The translations under genes and the position numbers were made by a program. The notes below the pieces were generated by a model. The model made no database searches. It was given only the letters and a program-made list of their open reading frames with translations, and was not told where the DNA came from. From Mucilaginibacter_A sp041088075 (lineage in GTDB: Bacteria > Bacteroidota > Bacteroidia > Sphingobacteriales > Sphingobacteriaceae), in assembly GCF_041088075.1 (NCBI RefSeq), contig NZ_JBGCVY010000037.1, positions 139,275 to 203,274 on the forward strand: DNA of 64,000 nucleotides, given 5' to 3'. Shown here one piece after another: positions 24,518-34,239 of the stretch (the first letter of the stretch is position 1; each line of letters opens with the position of its first letter).

Positions 24518-26286
24518 TGAAAATATTTGAAGCAAATATTAGTCATAAGGCTTTGGAGTTTTTAAATCAAAATTTAAGAACTATTTTATCGTGTGAATTA
24601 GCTAATCAAAAAATGTTTGATGCCTTTGGCATCAAACATTTTTTTGACAGTGATGAAGATTTGGAAAAACTTAAAGAAATAATTTTTGACAATTTTAATA
24701 TATTTGAAGAGCTTGACAGAGCCGAATATGGTGATTTTCAGACAAATGAAGACTTAGCAAATAAAGTAACACTACATTTAGTTTCAAAAAGTATTTCACC
24801 CGAAATAATTGTTGAGCCAACTTGTGGGAAAGGTAACTTTATTGTTGCTTCTCTAAAAAATTTTCAGTCTATCCAAAACATATTCGGAATTGAAATTTAT
24901 AAACCTTATGTATGGGAAACAAAATTCAATATTGTCAATTACTTTCTCGAAAATCCTGAAACGAAAAGACCAATAATTTCTATTGCTCATTGCAATGTTT
25001 TCAATTTCAACTTCAAACATATAGAAAAGCAGTTTTCAAATAAAGAAATTTTGGTAATTGGTAACCCACCGTGGGTTACCAATTCAAAATTGGGAAGTCT
25101 TAATTCGGCTAACTTACCAAAGAAAACTAATTTTAAAAATCATAGTGGTTTAGATGCAATGACAGGCAAAGGCAATTTTGATATTGCTGAATTCATTACC
25201 ATAACAATGCTTGAAACATTTCAAAAAATGAAAGGGCATATACTTTTATTGGTTAAAAATTCTGTTATTAAAAACATTGTTTTCGACCAAATTAAAAACA
25301 AATATAAAATTGCATCTATTGAAAAGCACAGCATTGACAGCAAGAAAGAATTTAATGTTTCAGTTGAAGCCTCTTTATTCTATTGTAAATTAAACGCTAC
25401 GTCTGAATTTGATTGCAACGAATTTAATTTTTACAATAATCAAGACCCATATCAAAAATTTGGTTGGCTGAATGACAAATTCGTTTCTAATATTGACATT
25501 TACAATCAAACAAAAGAAATTGATGGAAAATGTCCCTTCGTTTGGCGGCAAGGCTTAAAACACGACTGCTCAAGCATAATGGAATTAGAAAAAGTAAACG
25601 GACAATATATAAACGGCTTAAATGAGAAAGTGAAATTAGAAGATGATTTAGTTTACGGTCTTCTTAAAAGTTCTGACCTTAAAAACACAGTCATCAATCA
25701 AACAAGGAAGTTTACAATTGTTACCCAAAAAAAAGTTGGACAAGAAACTAAATATATAAAATACGATTATCCAAAGACATATCAATATTTAACAGAACAT
25801 CAATCTAATTTTGACGCAAGGAAATCAAGTATTTATAACAATAAACCTCTATTTTCTATTTTTGGTATAGGCGATTATTCTTTTAAACCATATAAAGTTG
25901 CCATATCCGGGCTTTACAAAACGTTCCATTTTACGTTAATTCTACCACAAGGCAATAAGCCTGTAATGCTTGACGACACTTGTTATTTAATAGGATTTGA
26001 CAGAATAGAGTTTGCTGTATATGCTTTGATACTTTTAAATTCAGAAATAGCAATGCAGTTTTTGCAATCGGTAACTTTTGCTGACGCGAAAAGAACTTTT
26101 ACAAAAGATATATTAATGCGAATCGACTTTTTTGAATTAACAAAGACTATTAACAAACAAAATTTGCAAACAGAATTGAATCAGTTAAACGATAAGTATA
26201 AACTTAATTTGACATTAAATTTGTGGGATAACTTCTTAACCGAAATGTTCCCAATTGACAATAAACAAATCGCAATGTTTGCGTAG
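24514..26286 (+). CDS. N6-adenine DNA methyltransferase of the restriction-modification pair
   Basis: The product has 590 residues. Motif I is VEPTCGKGNF (about 100-109, SAM binding) and motif IV is NPPW (about 184-187, catalytic), the signature of gamma-type N6-adenine methyltransferases. The C-terminal about 300 residues should hold the target-recognition domain. It is translationally coupled to the nuclease gene. Two long perfect palindromes lie inside the gene (24608-24644 and 25056-25084), the second exactly over the motif IV codons. AT-rich and without family A repeats. Confidence 0.9.
   Translation: MMKIFEANISHKALEFLNQNLRTILSCELANQKMFDAFGIKHFFDSDEDLEKLKEIIFDNFNIFEELDRAEYGDFQTNEDLANKVTLHLVSKSISPEIIVEPTCGKGNFIVASLKNFQSIQNIFGIEIYKPYVWETKFNIVNYFLENPETKRPIISIAHCNVFNFNFKHIEKQFSNKEILVIGNPPWVTNSKLGSLNSANLPKKTNFKNHSGLDAMTGKGNFDIAEFITITMLETFQKMKGHILLLVKNSVIKNIVFDQIKNKYKIASIEKHSIDSKKEFNVSVEASLFYCKLNATSEFDCNEFNFYNNQDPYQKFGWLNDKFVSNIDIYNQTKEIDGKCPFVWRQGLKHDCSSIMELEKVNGQYINGLNEKVKLEDDLVYGLLKSSDLKNTVINQTRKFTIVTQKKVGQETKYIKYDYPKTYQYLTEHQSNFDARKSSIYNNKPLFSIFGIGDYSFKPYKVAISGLYKTFHFTLILPQGNKPVMLDDTCYLIGFDRIEFAVYALILLNSEIAMQFLQSVTFADAKRTFTKDILMRIDFFELTKTINKQNLQTELNQLNDKYKLNLTLNLWDNFLTEMFPIDNKQIAMFA
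24608..24644. repeat. Perfect 17-bp palindrome inside the methyltransferase gene
   Basis: Arms 24608-24624 and 24628-24644 are exactly complementary around a TTT loop; the outer ends are A6 and T6+. In mRNA this is a very stable hairpin with a U-tract, like an intrinsic terminator placed about 95 bases into the gene. Confidence 0.8.
25056..25084. repeat. Perfect 14-bp palindrome over the NPPW codons
   Basis: AATTGGTAACCCAC at 25056-25069 is repeated inverted at 25071-25084 around a single C. It encodes GNPPWVTN, the catalytic motif IV. Confidence 0.8.
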
Positions 26287-26328
26287 GTAGATATAAGATA
26301 AGCATTACAGAATTTAGATTATAGACAA

Positions 26329-27981
26329 ATGAAGCAGCAGGTTTTAAAAGTGCATCCTGACGATAACGTGATTGTGGCATTAACCGATTTACCGCAAGGA
26401 TCAGTAGTAGTTTACGAAAACCAGCAATACACATTAAGGGACAATGTTCAGGCAAAACACAAATTTGCCGCCCAGGATTTCAACCCAAACGACGAGATCA
26501 TCATGTACGGCGTTTTGGTAGGAAAAGCGCAAAATCAAATCCCGGCCGGTGCTTTGCTGACCACCAAAAATATCCACCACGCCGCCAACGAATTTTTTAT
26601 CGGCGAGCGGCATACCGAATGGCAAAAACCGGATATCAGCAAGTTTGCCAACCGTACTTTTTACGGTTATCCGCGTTCTGATGGCAGCGTTGGCACGGCA
26701 AATTATTGGCTGGTTGTCCCAATGGTTTTTTGCGAGAACCGGAATTTAGAGGTTTTGGAAGAAGCTTTGATCAAACCTTTAGGTTACGGCCGGAACCGCG
26801 TTTACGCCAACCAGGCGCAGGAATTGATTAAAATGTATAAATCGGGCAGCGATGTCAGCCAAATTTTAAACGCCGAAATGCCTTATACCGAATTGGCGCC
26901 TAAACAAGACCGCTTGTTCCCCAACGTTGATGGCATTAAATTTTTGGTCCATAATGGCGGCTGTGGCGGCACGCGCCAGGATGCACAGGCACTTTGCGGG
27001 TTGCTGGCCGGTTACATCACGCATCCAAACGTGGCCGGCGCTACGGTTTTAAGTTTGGGTTGCCAAAACGCGCAGGTTTCTATTTTGGACGAAGAAATCA
27101 AAAAACGTTCGCTCTTGTTTGACAAACCTTATTTTGTGCTGGAGCAGCAAAAAGTTGGCACCGAAGCCGAACTGCTTTCGCTGGCCATCAAGCAAACTTT
27201 TGCCGGGCTTGTTTTGGCCAATAAAAATACACGTCAGCCTGCGCCGATCAGCAAAATTTGTATCGGTTTGGAGTGCGGCGGCTCGGATGGTTTTTCGGGG
27301 ATTTCTGCCAATCCGGCCATCGGTTATACTTCTGATTTGCTGGTTGCTGCGGGCGGTTCGGTTATTCTGGCCGAGTTCCCGGAGTTGTGCGGCGTGGAGC
27401 AAAACATGAGCGACCGTTGCGTGGATACTGCAAATGCCGAACGTTTTTCGCATTTGATGCGCACTTACAATGAACGTGCCAAAGCGGTAGGTTCTGGTTT
27501 CGACATGAACCCTTCGCCCGGAAACATCAAAGACGGATTGATTACCGATGCGATCAAATCGGCAGGCGCGGCCAAAAAAGGCGGCACATCACCAGTGGTG
27601 GAAGTGCTGGATTATCCCGAAAAAGTAACCAAGCCCGGTTTAAATTTATTGTGTACGCCGGGAAATGATGTAGAATCAACCACGGCGGAAGTTGCTTCGG
27701 GTGCTAACGTAGTTTTGTTTACAACAGGTCTGGGTACACCGACGGGAAATCCGGTTACGCCGGTGGTTAAAATCGCCAGTAACACCAAGTTGTACAATAA
27801 AATGCGCGACATCATAGATATCAATACCGGAACCGTGATTGAAGGCGAAGAAACGATTGAACAAGCCGGCGAACGCATTCTGGATTATGTCATCCGCGTG
27901 GCCAGCGGCGAAATTGAAGTAAGCGCGGTACGCCACGGCCAGGACGATTTTATTCCATGGAAACGGGGCGTTTCGCTTTAA
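26329..27981 (+). CDS. uxaA: Altronate dehydratase
   Basis: The product has 550 residues and is the fused UxaA type: N-terminal SAF domain (about 1-95) followed by a large dehydratase domain with NGGCGGTRQDAQ, GLECGGSDGFSGISANPA and LLCTPGNDVESTTAEVASG. Iron-dependent, it converts D-altronate to 2-keto-3-deoxygluconate, the step after UxaB. It lies 43 bp after the methyltransferase gene and heads uxaA-uxaC-kdgK-eda-exuT. No family A copy inside. Confidence 0.95.
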   Translation: MKQQVLKVHPDDNVIVALTDLPQGSVVVYENQQYTLRDNVQAKHKFAAQDFNPNDEIIMYGVLVGKAQNQIPAGALLTTKNIHHAANEFFIGERHTEWQKPDISKFANRTFYGYPRSDGSVGTANYWLVVPMVFCENRNLEVLEEALIKPLGYGRNRVYANQAQELIKMYKSGSDVSQILNAEMPYTELAPKQDRLFPNVDGIKFLVHNGGCGGTRQDAQALCGLLAGYITHPNVAGATVLSLGCQNAQVSILDEEIKKRSLLFDKPYFVLEQQKVGTEAELLSLAIKQTFAGLVLANKNTRQPAPISKICIGLECGGSDGFSGISANPAIGYTSDLLVAAGGSVILAEFPELCGVEQNMSDRCVDTANAERFSHLMRTYNERAKAVGSGFDMNPSPGNIKDGLITDAIKSAGAAKKGGTSPVVEVLDYPEKVTKPGLNLLCTPGNDVESTTAEVASGANVVLFTTGLGTPTGNPVTPVVKIASNTKLYNKMRDIIDINTGTVIEGEETIEQAGERILDYVIRVASGEIEVSAVRHGQDDFIPWKRGVSL

Positions 27982-27986
27982 AACCG

Positions 27987-28012
27987 ATGCTTCTTTTATC
28001 ACCTAAAAATTG
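27987..28012 (+). repeat. Family A repeat between uxaA and uxaC
   Basis: Full-length copy (TCACCTAAAAATTG tail) in the 64-bp gap. Confidence 0.87.
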
Positions 28013-28045
28013 AGCTGCAAACCATCAGCCTAAAACCAAAATTGA

Positions 28046-29449
28046 ATGAAACCATTTTTAGACGAAAACTTTTTGCTGCAATCGCCAACCGCGCAGAAGT
28101 TATACTACGATTTCGCTGAAAAACTGCCAATTATTGATTACCACAACCATTTGCCGCCTGACCAGGTTGCCGGGAACGTCAACTTTAAAAATTTAACGCA
28201 GGTTTGGCTGTACGGCGATCATTATAAATGGCGCGCAATGCGAACAAACGGCATCAACGAGGATTACATCACCGGCAGCAAAAGCGATTTCGAGAAGTTT
28301 GAAAAATGGGCCGAAACCGTGCCTTACACCATGCGCAACCCGCTTTACCACTGGACGCATTTAGAATTGCAGCGGTATTTCGGCATCCACGATTTATTGT
28401 CGGTAAAAACAGCATCTGCCATTTATGATGAAGCTACCGCCAAACTGCAAACACCGGAATATTCGGTGCAGGGATTGTTGCAAAAGATGAACGTGGAAAC
28501 GATTTGCACCACCGATGACCCGCTGGATAATTTAGCTTTCCATCAGCAATTAAAACAGGAAGGCGGTTCGGTTAAAATGCTGCCTGCGTTTCGTCCGGAT
28601 AAAGCCATGAACCCGGATGATTTGGAGGTTTTGAACGCTTACATGGACAAACTGGAAACGGTTGCCAATGTTTCCATTCAAGATTATGACGCGTATTTAT
28701 CAGCTTTAAAAAAACGCCACGATTACTTTGCAACAAACGGCTGCTCCGTTTCCGATCATGGTTTGGAACAGGTTTATGCCGAGAATTATACGGAAGAAGA
28801 AATCCGAAACATTTTCCAAAAAATACGTGCTAAAAGAAGCATCAGTCAGGAAGAAAACCTCAAATTCAAATCGGCCTTGCTTTTTCAGTTTGCGGTTTGG
28901 GACCACGAAAAAGGCTGGGTGCAGCAATATCATTTGGGCGCTTTGCGGAACAACAACGCACGGATGCTGAAACAGTTAGGGCCGGATACCGGCTGGGATT
29001 CGATTGGCGATTTTAGTCAGGGACGGCAGCTCTCTAAATTCCTAAACCGTTTGGATTCGGAAAACCGTTTGGCAAAAACCATCATTTATAACTTAAATCC
29101 GTCTGATAACGAATTGATGGCAACCATGATTGGCAATTACAACGACGGTTCTGTTGCCGGAAAAGTGCAGTTTGGTTCGGCCTGGTGGTTTTTGGACCAG
29201 AAAGACGGCATGACCAAGCAGATCAACGCGCTATCCAACATGGGTTTGCTGAGCAAATTTGTGGGTATGTTGACAGATTCGCGCAGCTTTTTATCTTTCC
29301 CACGGCACGAATATTTCCGGAGGTTGTTGTGCAATTTATTTGGCGAAGATGTGGAAAACGGCGAATTGCCAAACGATCTGGAATGGATTGGCAAAATCGT
29401 TTCCGACATTTGCTACTACAACGCCAAAAACTACTTCAACTTTAAATAA
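28046..29449 (+). CDS. uxaC: Glucuronate/galacturonate isomerase
   Basis: The product has 467 residues, the normal length of UxaC. It starts MKPFLDENFLLQSPTAQKLY and has IIDYHNHLPPDQV (metal-binding His pair, about 31-43) and CTTDDPLDN in the barrel core. It isomerises D-galacturonate to D-tagaturonate and D-glucuronate to D-fructuronate, the first step of the pathway encoded here. The stop overlaps the kdgK start by one base. A family B copy at 28402-28416 (VKTAS) and a family A copy at 28831 (AKRSI) are in frame. Confidence 0.96.
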   Translation: MKPFLDENFLLQSPTAQKLYYDFAEKLPIIDYHNHLPPDQVAGNVNFKNLTQVWLYGDHYKWRAMRTNGINEDYITGSKSDFEKFEKWAETVPYTMRNPLYHWTHLELQRYFGIHDLLSVKTASAIYDEATAKLQTPEYSVQGLLQKMNVETICTTDDPLDNLAFHQQLKQEGGSVKMLPAFRPDKAMNPDDLEVLNAYMDKLETVANVSIQDYDAYLSALKKRHDYFATNGCSVSDHGLEQVYAENYTEEEIRNIFQKIRAKRSISQEENLKFKSALLFQFAVWDHEKGWVQQYHLGALRNNNARMLKQLGPDTGWDSIGDFSQGRQLSKFLNRLDSENRLAKTIIYNLNPSDNELMATMIGNYNDGSVAGKVQFGSAWWFLDQKDGMTKQINALSNMGLLSKFVGMLTDSRSFLSFPRHEYFRRLLCNLFGEDVENGELPNDLEWIGKIVSDICYYNAKNYFNFK

Positions 29450-30462
29450 TGGGCAAAATATTAAGTTTTGGCGAGTTGCTGCTTCGGATTTGCCCCGATA
29501 TAGAAGGCAATTGGCTCAAAGAAAATTCACTTCCTTTTTATGTTGGCGGTGCCGAATTAAATGTGGCTACGGCTTTAGCGCTTTGGAATTTGCCTTCCGC
29601 TTATCTTACGGCTTTGCCGGAAAATATGTTGTCGGAGCAAATCGTCAAATATCTGCAAGAAAAAAAAGTTGATACTTCTTCTATAATTTTTCAAGGAAAC
29701 CGGATCGGAACTTATTATCTCCCGAAAGGAAAAGACCTGAAAAATGCCGGTGTAATTTATGACCGTAACTATTCGTCTTTTTCAGAACTTCAACCCAAAA
29801 CCATTGATTGGGATGCTGTTTTTAGCGGTGTTTCCTGGTTTCATTTTAGTGCAATTTGTCCGGCCATTAATCAAAATATAGCGGAGGTTTGTGAAGAGGC
29901 TTTAAAGGCTGCTTCCGAAAAAAATATTTTTATTTCTTTGGATTTGAACTACCGCGCCAAATTGTGGAAGTACGGCAAGCAGCCCATCGAAATTATGCCA
30001 AAACTGGCGCTATATTGCGATTTGATTATGGGCAATATTTGGGCGGCCAACCAAATGCTGGGAACGGATTTAGATCAGCATTTATTGGAAGCCGAAACCA
30101 AAGAAAACTATTTGGAACATGCCGCCAAAACTTCCGAAGCGGTTTTGAAAGCTTATCCAAAATGTAAATATGTGGCCAATACGTTTCGTTTTGGCGAGAT
30201 CGGGATTGAATATTATACTACTGTTTTTACCGATGGAAAATTGGAAGTGTCGGAGGAATATAAAGCCGAAAAAATTATAGACAAAGTGGGCAGCGGCGAT
30301 TGTTTTATGGCGGGCTTGATTTATGGTTTGTACAAAAAACTACCGGTAAAAGAAGCATTGGAGTTTGCAACCGCAGCGGCATACGGCAAATTATTCATCG
30401 AAAGCGACGCCACGAATATGACGGTAGAAGCAGTAAAAAGAACGATCAAAAATGGGCAGTAA
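29449..30462 (+). CDS. kdgK: 2-keto-3-deoxygluconate kinase
   Basis: The product has 337 residues of the PfkB carbohydrate kinase family: N-terminal GELLLRICPDIEG and YVGGAELNVATALA, and a C-terminal GSGDCFMAGLIYGL with the anion hole and catalytic Asp (DKVGSGD). It phosphorylates 2-keto-3-deoxygluconate to KDPG, and the aldolase gene follows with an 11-base overlap, supporting the assignment. A family A repeat at 30347 encodes PVKEALEF close to the C-terminus. Confidence 0.92.
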   Translation: MGKILSFGELLLRICPDIEGNWLKENSLPFYVGGAELNVATALALWNLPSAYLTALPENMLSEQIVKYLQEKKVDTSSIIFQGNRIGTYYLPKGKDLKNAGVIYDRNYSSFSELQPKTIDWDAVFSGVSWFHFSAICPAINQNIAEVCEEALKAASEKNIFISLDLNYRAKLWKYGKQPIEIMPKLALYCDLIMGNIWAANQMLGTDLDQHLLEAETKENYLEHAAKTSEAVLKAYPKCKYVANTFRFGEIGIEYYTTVFTDGKLEVSEEYKAEKIIDKVGSGDCFMAGLIYGLYKKLPVKEALEFATAAAYGKLFIESDATNMTVEAVKRTIKNGQ

Positions 30463-31120
30463 AAAAGAGCATTCGTTAAACCAAATATTAGAACAAGGCA
30501 CTTTGCCGTTGTTTTTTTATAAAGATGCGGAAGTAAGTTTGGAGATCACCAAAACGATTTACAAAGCCGGTGTCCGCGTGTTTGAATATACTAACCGCGG
30601 GCCGGAAGCTTTGGAAAATTTCAAGCTGCTGCGGAAGCTGGCCAACGAGGAAATGCCCGATCTGGAACTGGGCATCGGCACAATTAAGTCGGTAAAAGAA
30701 GCACAGGATTTTTTGGCGGCCGGGGCAGATTTTTTGGTTAGCCCGATTGTAAACCCAAAAGTTGGCCAAATGGCTTTGGAAGCCGATATGCTTTGGATCC
30801 CGGGCTGTATGACGCCGACTGAAATCTTTACCGCGCAGGAAAACCAGGCCGCTTTGATCAAGCTTTTCCCAGCAAATATTTTGGGCGAAGCTTTTTTAAC
30901 TTCAATCAAAGAACTGTTTCCCGGCCAGCTTTTTATCCCAACCGGAGGCGTAGAACTGACCAAAGAAAATATCAGCGGCTGGTTTAAGGCCGGTGTAAGC
31001 GCCGTTGGTTTGGGTAGCAAGCTCATCAGCAAAAAAGTAATGGAAGAAAAACTTTATGACGAGCTTTTTTATGCCACAAAAGAAGCACACGAATTGGTAA
31101 AAAACTGTCGGTCAATCTAA
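30452..31120 (+). CDS. eda: KDPG/KHG aldolase
   Basis: The product has 222 residues, the normal Eda length. Visible are GVRVFEYTNRGPEA (catalytic Glu region), LGIGTIKS, ADFLVSPIVNP, WIPGCMTPTEI and LIKLFPANILG with the Schiff-base Lys, and PTGGV near the phosphate site. It cleaves 2-keto-3-deoxy-6-phosphogluconate to pyruvate and glyceraldehyde-3-phosphate. It overlaps kdgK and is 6 bp from exuT. A family A-like copy at 30691 (VKEAQDF) is in frame. Confidence 0.95.
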   Translation: MGSKKEHSLNQILEQGTLPLFFYKDAEVSLEITKTIYKAGVRVFEYTNRGPEALENFKLLRKLANEEMPDLELGIGTIKSVKEAQDFLAAGADFLVSPIVNPKVGQMALEADMLWIPGCMTPTEIFTAQENQAALIKLFPANILGEAFLTSIKELFPGQLFIPTGGVELTKENISGWFKAGVSAVGLGSKLISKKVMEEKLYDELFYATKEAHELVKNCRSI

Positions 31121-31126
31121 AATAAA

Positions 31127-32497
31127 ATGGACAAAAAAATAGGTAATTACAGATGGACGATCTGCGCATTGTTGTTTTTTGCCACCACCATCAATTATTT
31201 AGACCGACAGGTTTTGAGCCTGCTTTCGGGCAAACTTGAAGCAGAATTTGGCTGGACAAATACCGATTATGCCAATATTACGGCTGCGTTTCAGTTTATT
31301 TATGCCATCTCCATGCTTTTTGCCGGCCGATTGATTGATAAGCTGGGCACAAAATGGGGCTACGCGCTTGCCATTATCATTTGGTCTTTTGGCGCTATTT
31401 TACATGCCAAAGCTATCCCGATCGGAGGTGCCATAACTTCTGTTTTTGCATTGGTTGGCATTACGGGTTTGTCGGTGTCTGTAGTTGGGTTTATTTTTTC
31501 GAGGGCGGTTTTAGGCTTTGGCGAATCCGGGAATTTTCCGGCGGCAATTAAAGCAACGGCCGAGTATTTTCCCAAGCAGGAACGATCATTTGCCACCGGC
31601 ATTTTTAATTCGGGTGCTAACGTTGGTGCTATTTTGGCACCGGCAACCGTGCCTTACATTGCCGCGGCCTGGGGCTGGGAAACTGCTTTTTTAATTATTG
31701 GGGCAGCAGGTTTTTTATGGCTGGTTTTCTGGTTTATTTTTTACGATAAGCCCGAGCAGCAAAAACGTTTATCCAAAAACGAACTGGAGTACATTTTACT
31801 CGATCCGGATGAAAAAGTAATCGTTCCAAGCGAATCTGAAACCGAAGCGAAAAAAGTTTCGTGGTTTAAGCTGTTCGGCTACAAACAAACCTGGGCGTTT
31901 ACCATCGGCAAGTTCATGACGGACGGCGTTTGGTGGTTTTTCCTGTTCTGGCTGCCTTCATATCTGAAAGCACAATACGGCATGGAAGGCACGTCTATTT
32001 CTTTTCCTTTGTTTGTTTTGTACAGCATGACCATGATTGGAAGCATTGGCGGCGGCTGGTTTCCGGCATATTACTTAAAAAAAGGGTACAATGCCTACGA
32101 AGGCCGCATGAAAGCCATGATGCTGATCGCCTTGTTTCCGTTGGTGATTTTGCTGGCCCAGCCGTTTGGGCATTATACGTATTGGGTGCCGGTGGTTTTA
32201 ATCGGGATCGGCGCCTCAGCGCACCAAGCCTGGTCTGCCAATATTTTTACCACCGTTTCTGATATGTTTCCTAAAAAAGCCATCGGCTCGATCATCGGTA
32301 TCGGTGGCATGGCCGGCGGAATTGGCGGCGTGATCGTATCAAAAGTTGGCGGTGCGCTGTTTGATCATTATAAAGCTTTAGGCCATATCCAAACCGGTTA
32401 TACCATCATGTTTACGTATTGCGCTATTGCTTATATTATTGCCTGGGCGATTATGAAAACGCTGGTGCCGAAGTTTAGGCCAATCACAAATATTTAA
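31127..32497 (+). CDS. exuT: MFS hexuronate transporter (ExuT-like)
   Basis: The product has 456 residues and about twelve TM segments, starting WTICALLFFATTINYLDRQVLS as in the anion:cation symporter/ExuT group, with RLIDKLGTKWG in the loop 2-3 position. It should import galacturonate or glucuronate with protons across the inner membrane, feeding the enzymes encoded just upstream. It is last in the compact uxaC-exuT run. Confidence 0.92.
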   Translation: MDKKIGNYRWTICALLFFATTINYLDRQVLSLLSGKLEAEFGWTNTDYANITAAFQFIYAISMLFAGRLIDKLGTKWGYALAIIIWSFGAILHAKAIPIGGAITSVFALVGITGLSVSVVGFIFSRAVLGFGESGNFPAAIKATAEYFPKQERSFATGIFNSGANVGAILAPATVPYIAAAWGWETAFLIIGAAGFLWLVFWFIFYDKPEQQKRLSKNELEYILLDPDEKVIVPSESETEAKKVSWFKLFGYKQTWAFTIGKFMTDGVWWFFLFWLPSYLKAQYGMEGTSISFPLFVLYSMTMIGSIGGGWFPAYYLKKGYNAYEGRMKAMMLIALFPLVILLAQPFGHYTYWVPVVLIGIGASAHQAWSANIFTTVSDMFPKKAIGSIIGIGGMAGGIGGVIVSKVGGALFDHYKALGHIQTGYTIMFTYCAIAYIIAWAIMKTLVPKFRPITNI

Positions 32498-32512
32498 AAC
32501 ACGGCACTGATT

Positions 32513-32533
32513 TTATCCTTATAAAAGAAGCAT
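32513..32533 (-). repeat. Family A repeat
   Basis: TTTTATCCT-TATAAAAGAAGCAT in the 72-bp gap after exuT. Confidence 0.8.
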
Positions 32534-32569
32534 CAGAAGATAGGTACGTTTAACATTAACACAAAGAAG

Positions 32570-34195
32570 ATGGGTTTTAAAGAACAGTTGGATGCTATTT
32601 TTGTAGAAGAAAGCCAAATACCGCAGGAATTTCTTTTACCGGGACAGATTATTCAGCGCGAATACCTCTCCAACGGAGAAATGAAAACTTGGAACGGCGA
32701 ACTGAGCGAGGTTTCTTCGCCGGTTTGCATCCGTACGTCCGAAGGTTTAAAGCGAAAAGTGATCGGTGCTTTTCCGGTTTGCGGAACAAAAGAAGCCATG
32801 GAAGCCCTTGATGCCGCGATGTCCGCTTACGATAACGGACGCGGCGAATGGCCAACGATGTCTGTTGCCGACAGGATCACACGCGTAGAACAGTTCACCT
32901 TTAAAATGGTGGCACAAAAAGATTTGGTAGTGAAGCTGATCATGTGGGAAATTGGCAAGCCTTACGCAGAATCAGTAAAGGAGTTTGACCGAACGGTTGA
33001 ATATATTAACGCTACTATTGATGCTTTAAAAGATATGGACCGCCAGTCTTCCCGTTTTGAAATTGAGCAGGGCATTGTGGCGCAAATCCGTCGAAGTTCT
33101 CTGGGCGTTGTTTTGTGTATGGGCCCGTTTAATTATCCTTTGAACGAAACTTTTACCACGCTGATTCCGGCTTTAATAATGGGCAACACGCTGTTGTTCA
33201 AACCGCCAAAACATGGCACGTTATTGTTTTGTCCGCTGTTAAAAGCGTTTCAGGAATGTTTTCCAAAAGGCGTGGTCAATACCATTTATGGCCGCGGTGC
33301 TGATATTGTTCCGCCGTTGATGCAATCCGGGAATATTAATGTTTTAACGCTCATCGGTTCCAGCAAAGTGGCCAACGAATTGAAAAAGCAGCACCCTAAA
33401 GTAAACCGTTTGCGTGCTATTTTAGGTTTAGATGCCAAGAACGCGGCCATCGTTACCAAAAATGCCGACATCAAATTAGCCGTTAGCGAAACAGTTTTAG
33501 GCGCGCTTTCTTTTAACGGACAACGTTGCACCGCGTTAAAAATCGTTTTGGTGCATGAAGAAATTGCAGATGAATTTCTAAAGGAATTATCTGCAGCAGT
33601 TGCCAACCTTAAATTTGGAATGCCCTGGGAAAAAGGTGTGAACTTAACGCCGCTTCCCGAACCAGGTAAACCGGCTTATTTAAAAGCCTGTATTGATGAT
33701 GCGATAGCAAACGGTGCCAAAGTAATCAACCCAAACGGTGGCGAAAACGTGGCTTCTTTTGTTTATCCGGCCATTGTTTATCCGGTAAATGATAAAATGA
33801 AACTGTACCGCGAAGAACAGTTTGGCCCAATTATTCCCGTTGTCCCTTTTAAAAACATTGAAGAAACAATTGAATACCAGATCGAATCGCCGCATGGGCA
33901 GCAGGTAAGTATTTTTAGTAACGATGCCAGCGAAATAGCGGCTTTAATTGATCCTATGGTAAATGAAGTAAGTCGTGTAAATATCAACTGCCAGTGCCAG
34001 AGAGGCCCGGATATGTTCCCTTTTACCGGCCGGAAAGACAGTGCCGAAGGAACACTTTCTGTGGTTGATGCCTTGCGTGCATTTTCGATCCGGTCTTTGG
34101 TTGCCACCAAATTAAATGACAATAACAAAAAGCTGATCAATGAAATTGTGAACAATAACGAATCCAACTTTTTAAGCACGAAGTTTATTTTTTAG
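32570..34195 (+). CDS. Aldehyde dehydrogenase, NADP-dependent GAPDH-like
   Basis: The product has 541 residues. ALDH features: MGPFNYPLNETFTTLIPALIMGNT (cofactor pocket), TLIGSSKVANELKK, and SFNGQRCTALKIV with the catalytic Cys; YREEQFGPIIPVV near the C-terminus. The sequence style is that annotated in Bacteroidota as non-phosphorylating NADP-dependent glyceraldehyde-3-phosphate dehydrogenase. After the KDPG aldolase it would oxidise the triose-phosphate product while making NADPH, which suits its place at the end of the cluster. Substrate is inferred. Confidence 0.85.
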   Translation: MGFKEQLDAIFVEESQIPQEFLLPGQIIQREYLSNGEMKTWNGELSEVSSPVCIRTSEGLKRKVIGAFPVCGTKEAMEALDAAMSAYDNGRGEWPTMSVADRITRVEQFTFKMVAQKDLVVKLIMWEIGKPYAESVKEFDRTVEYINATIDALKDMDRQSSRFEIEQGIVAQIRRSSLGVVLCMGPFNYPLNETFTTLIPALIMGNTLLFKPPKHGTLLFCPLLKAFQECFPKGVVNTIYGRGADIVPPLMQSGNINVLTLIGSSKVANELKKQHPKVNRLRAILGLDAKNAAIVTKNADIKLAVSETVLGALSFNGQRCTALKIVLVHEEIADEFLKELSAAVANLKFGMPWEKGVNLTPLPEPGKPAYLKACIDDAIANGAKVINPNGGENVASFVYPAIVYPVNDKMKLYREEQFGPIIPVVPFKNIEETIEYQIESPHGQQVSIFSNDASEIAALIDPMVNEVSRVNINCQCQRGPDMFPFTGRKDSAEGTLSVVDALRAFSIRSLVATKLNDNNKKLINEIVNNNESNFLSTKFIF

Positions 34196-34211
34196 GCGGT
34201 AAAAGAAGCAT
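34190..34211 (-). repeat. Family A repeat overlapping a stop codon
   Basis: TTTTTTAGGCGG-TAAAAGAAGCAT; the TAG of the aldehyde dehydrogenase stop lies in the repeat's AT-rich tail. Confidence 0.83.
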
Positions 34212-34239
34212 TGAGGAAGTCGGGAAGTTAGGAAAGCCG

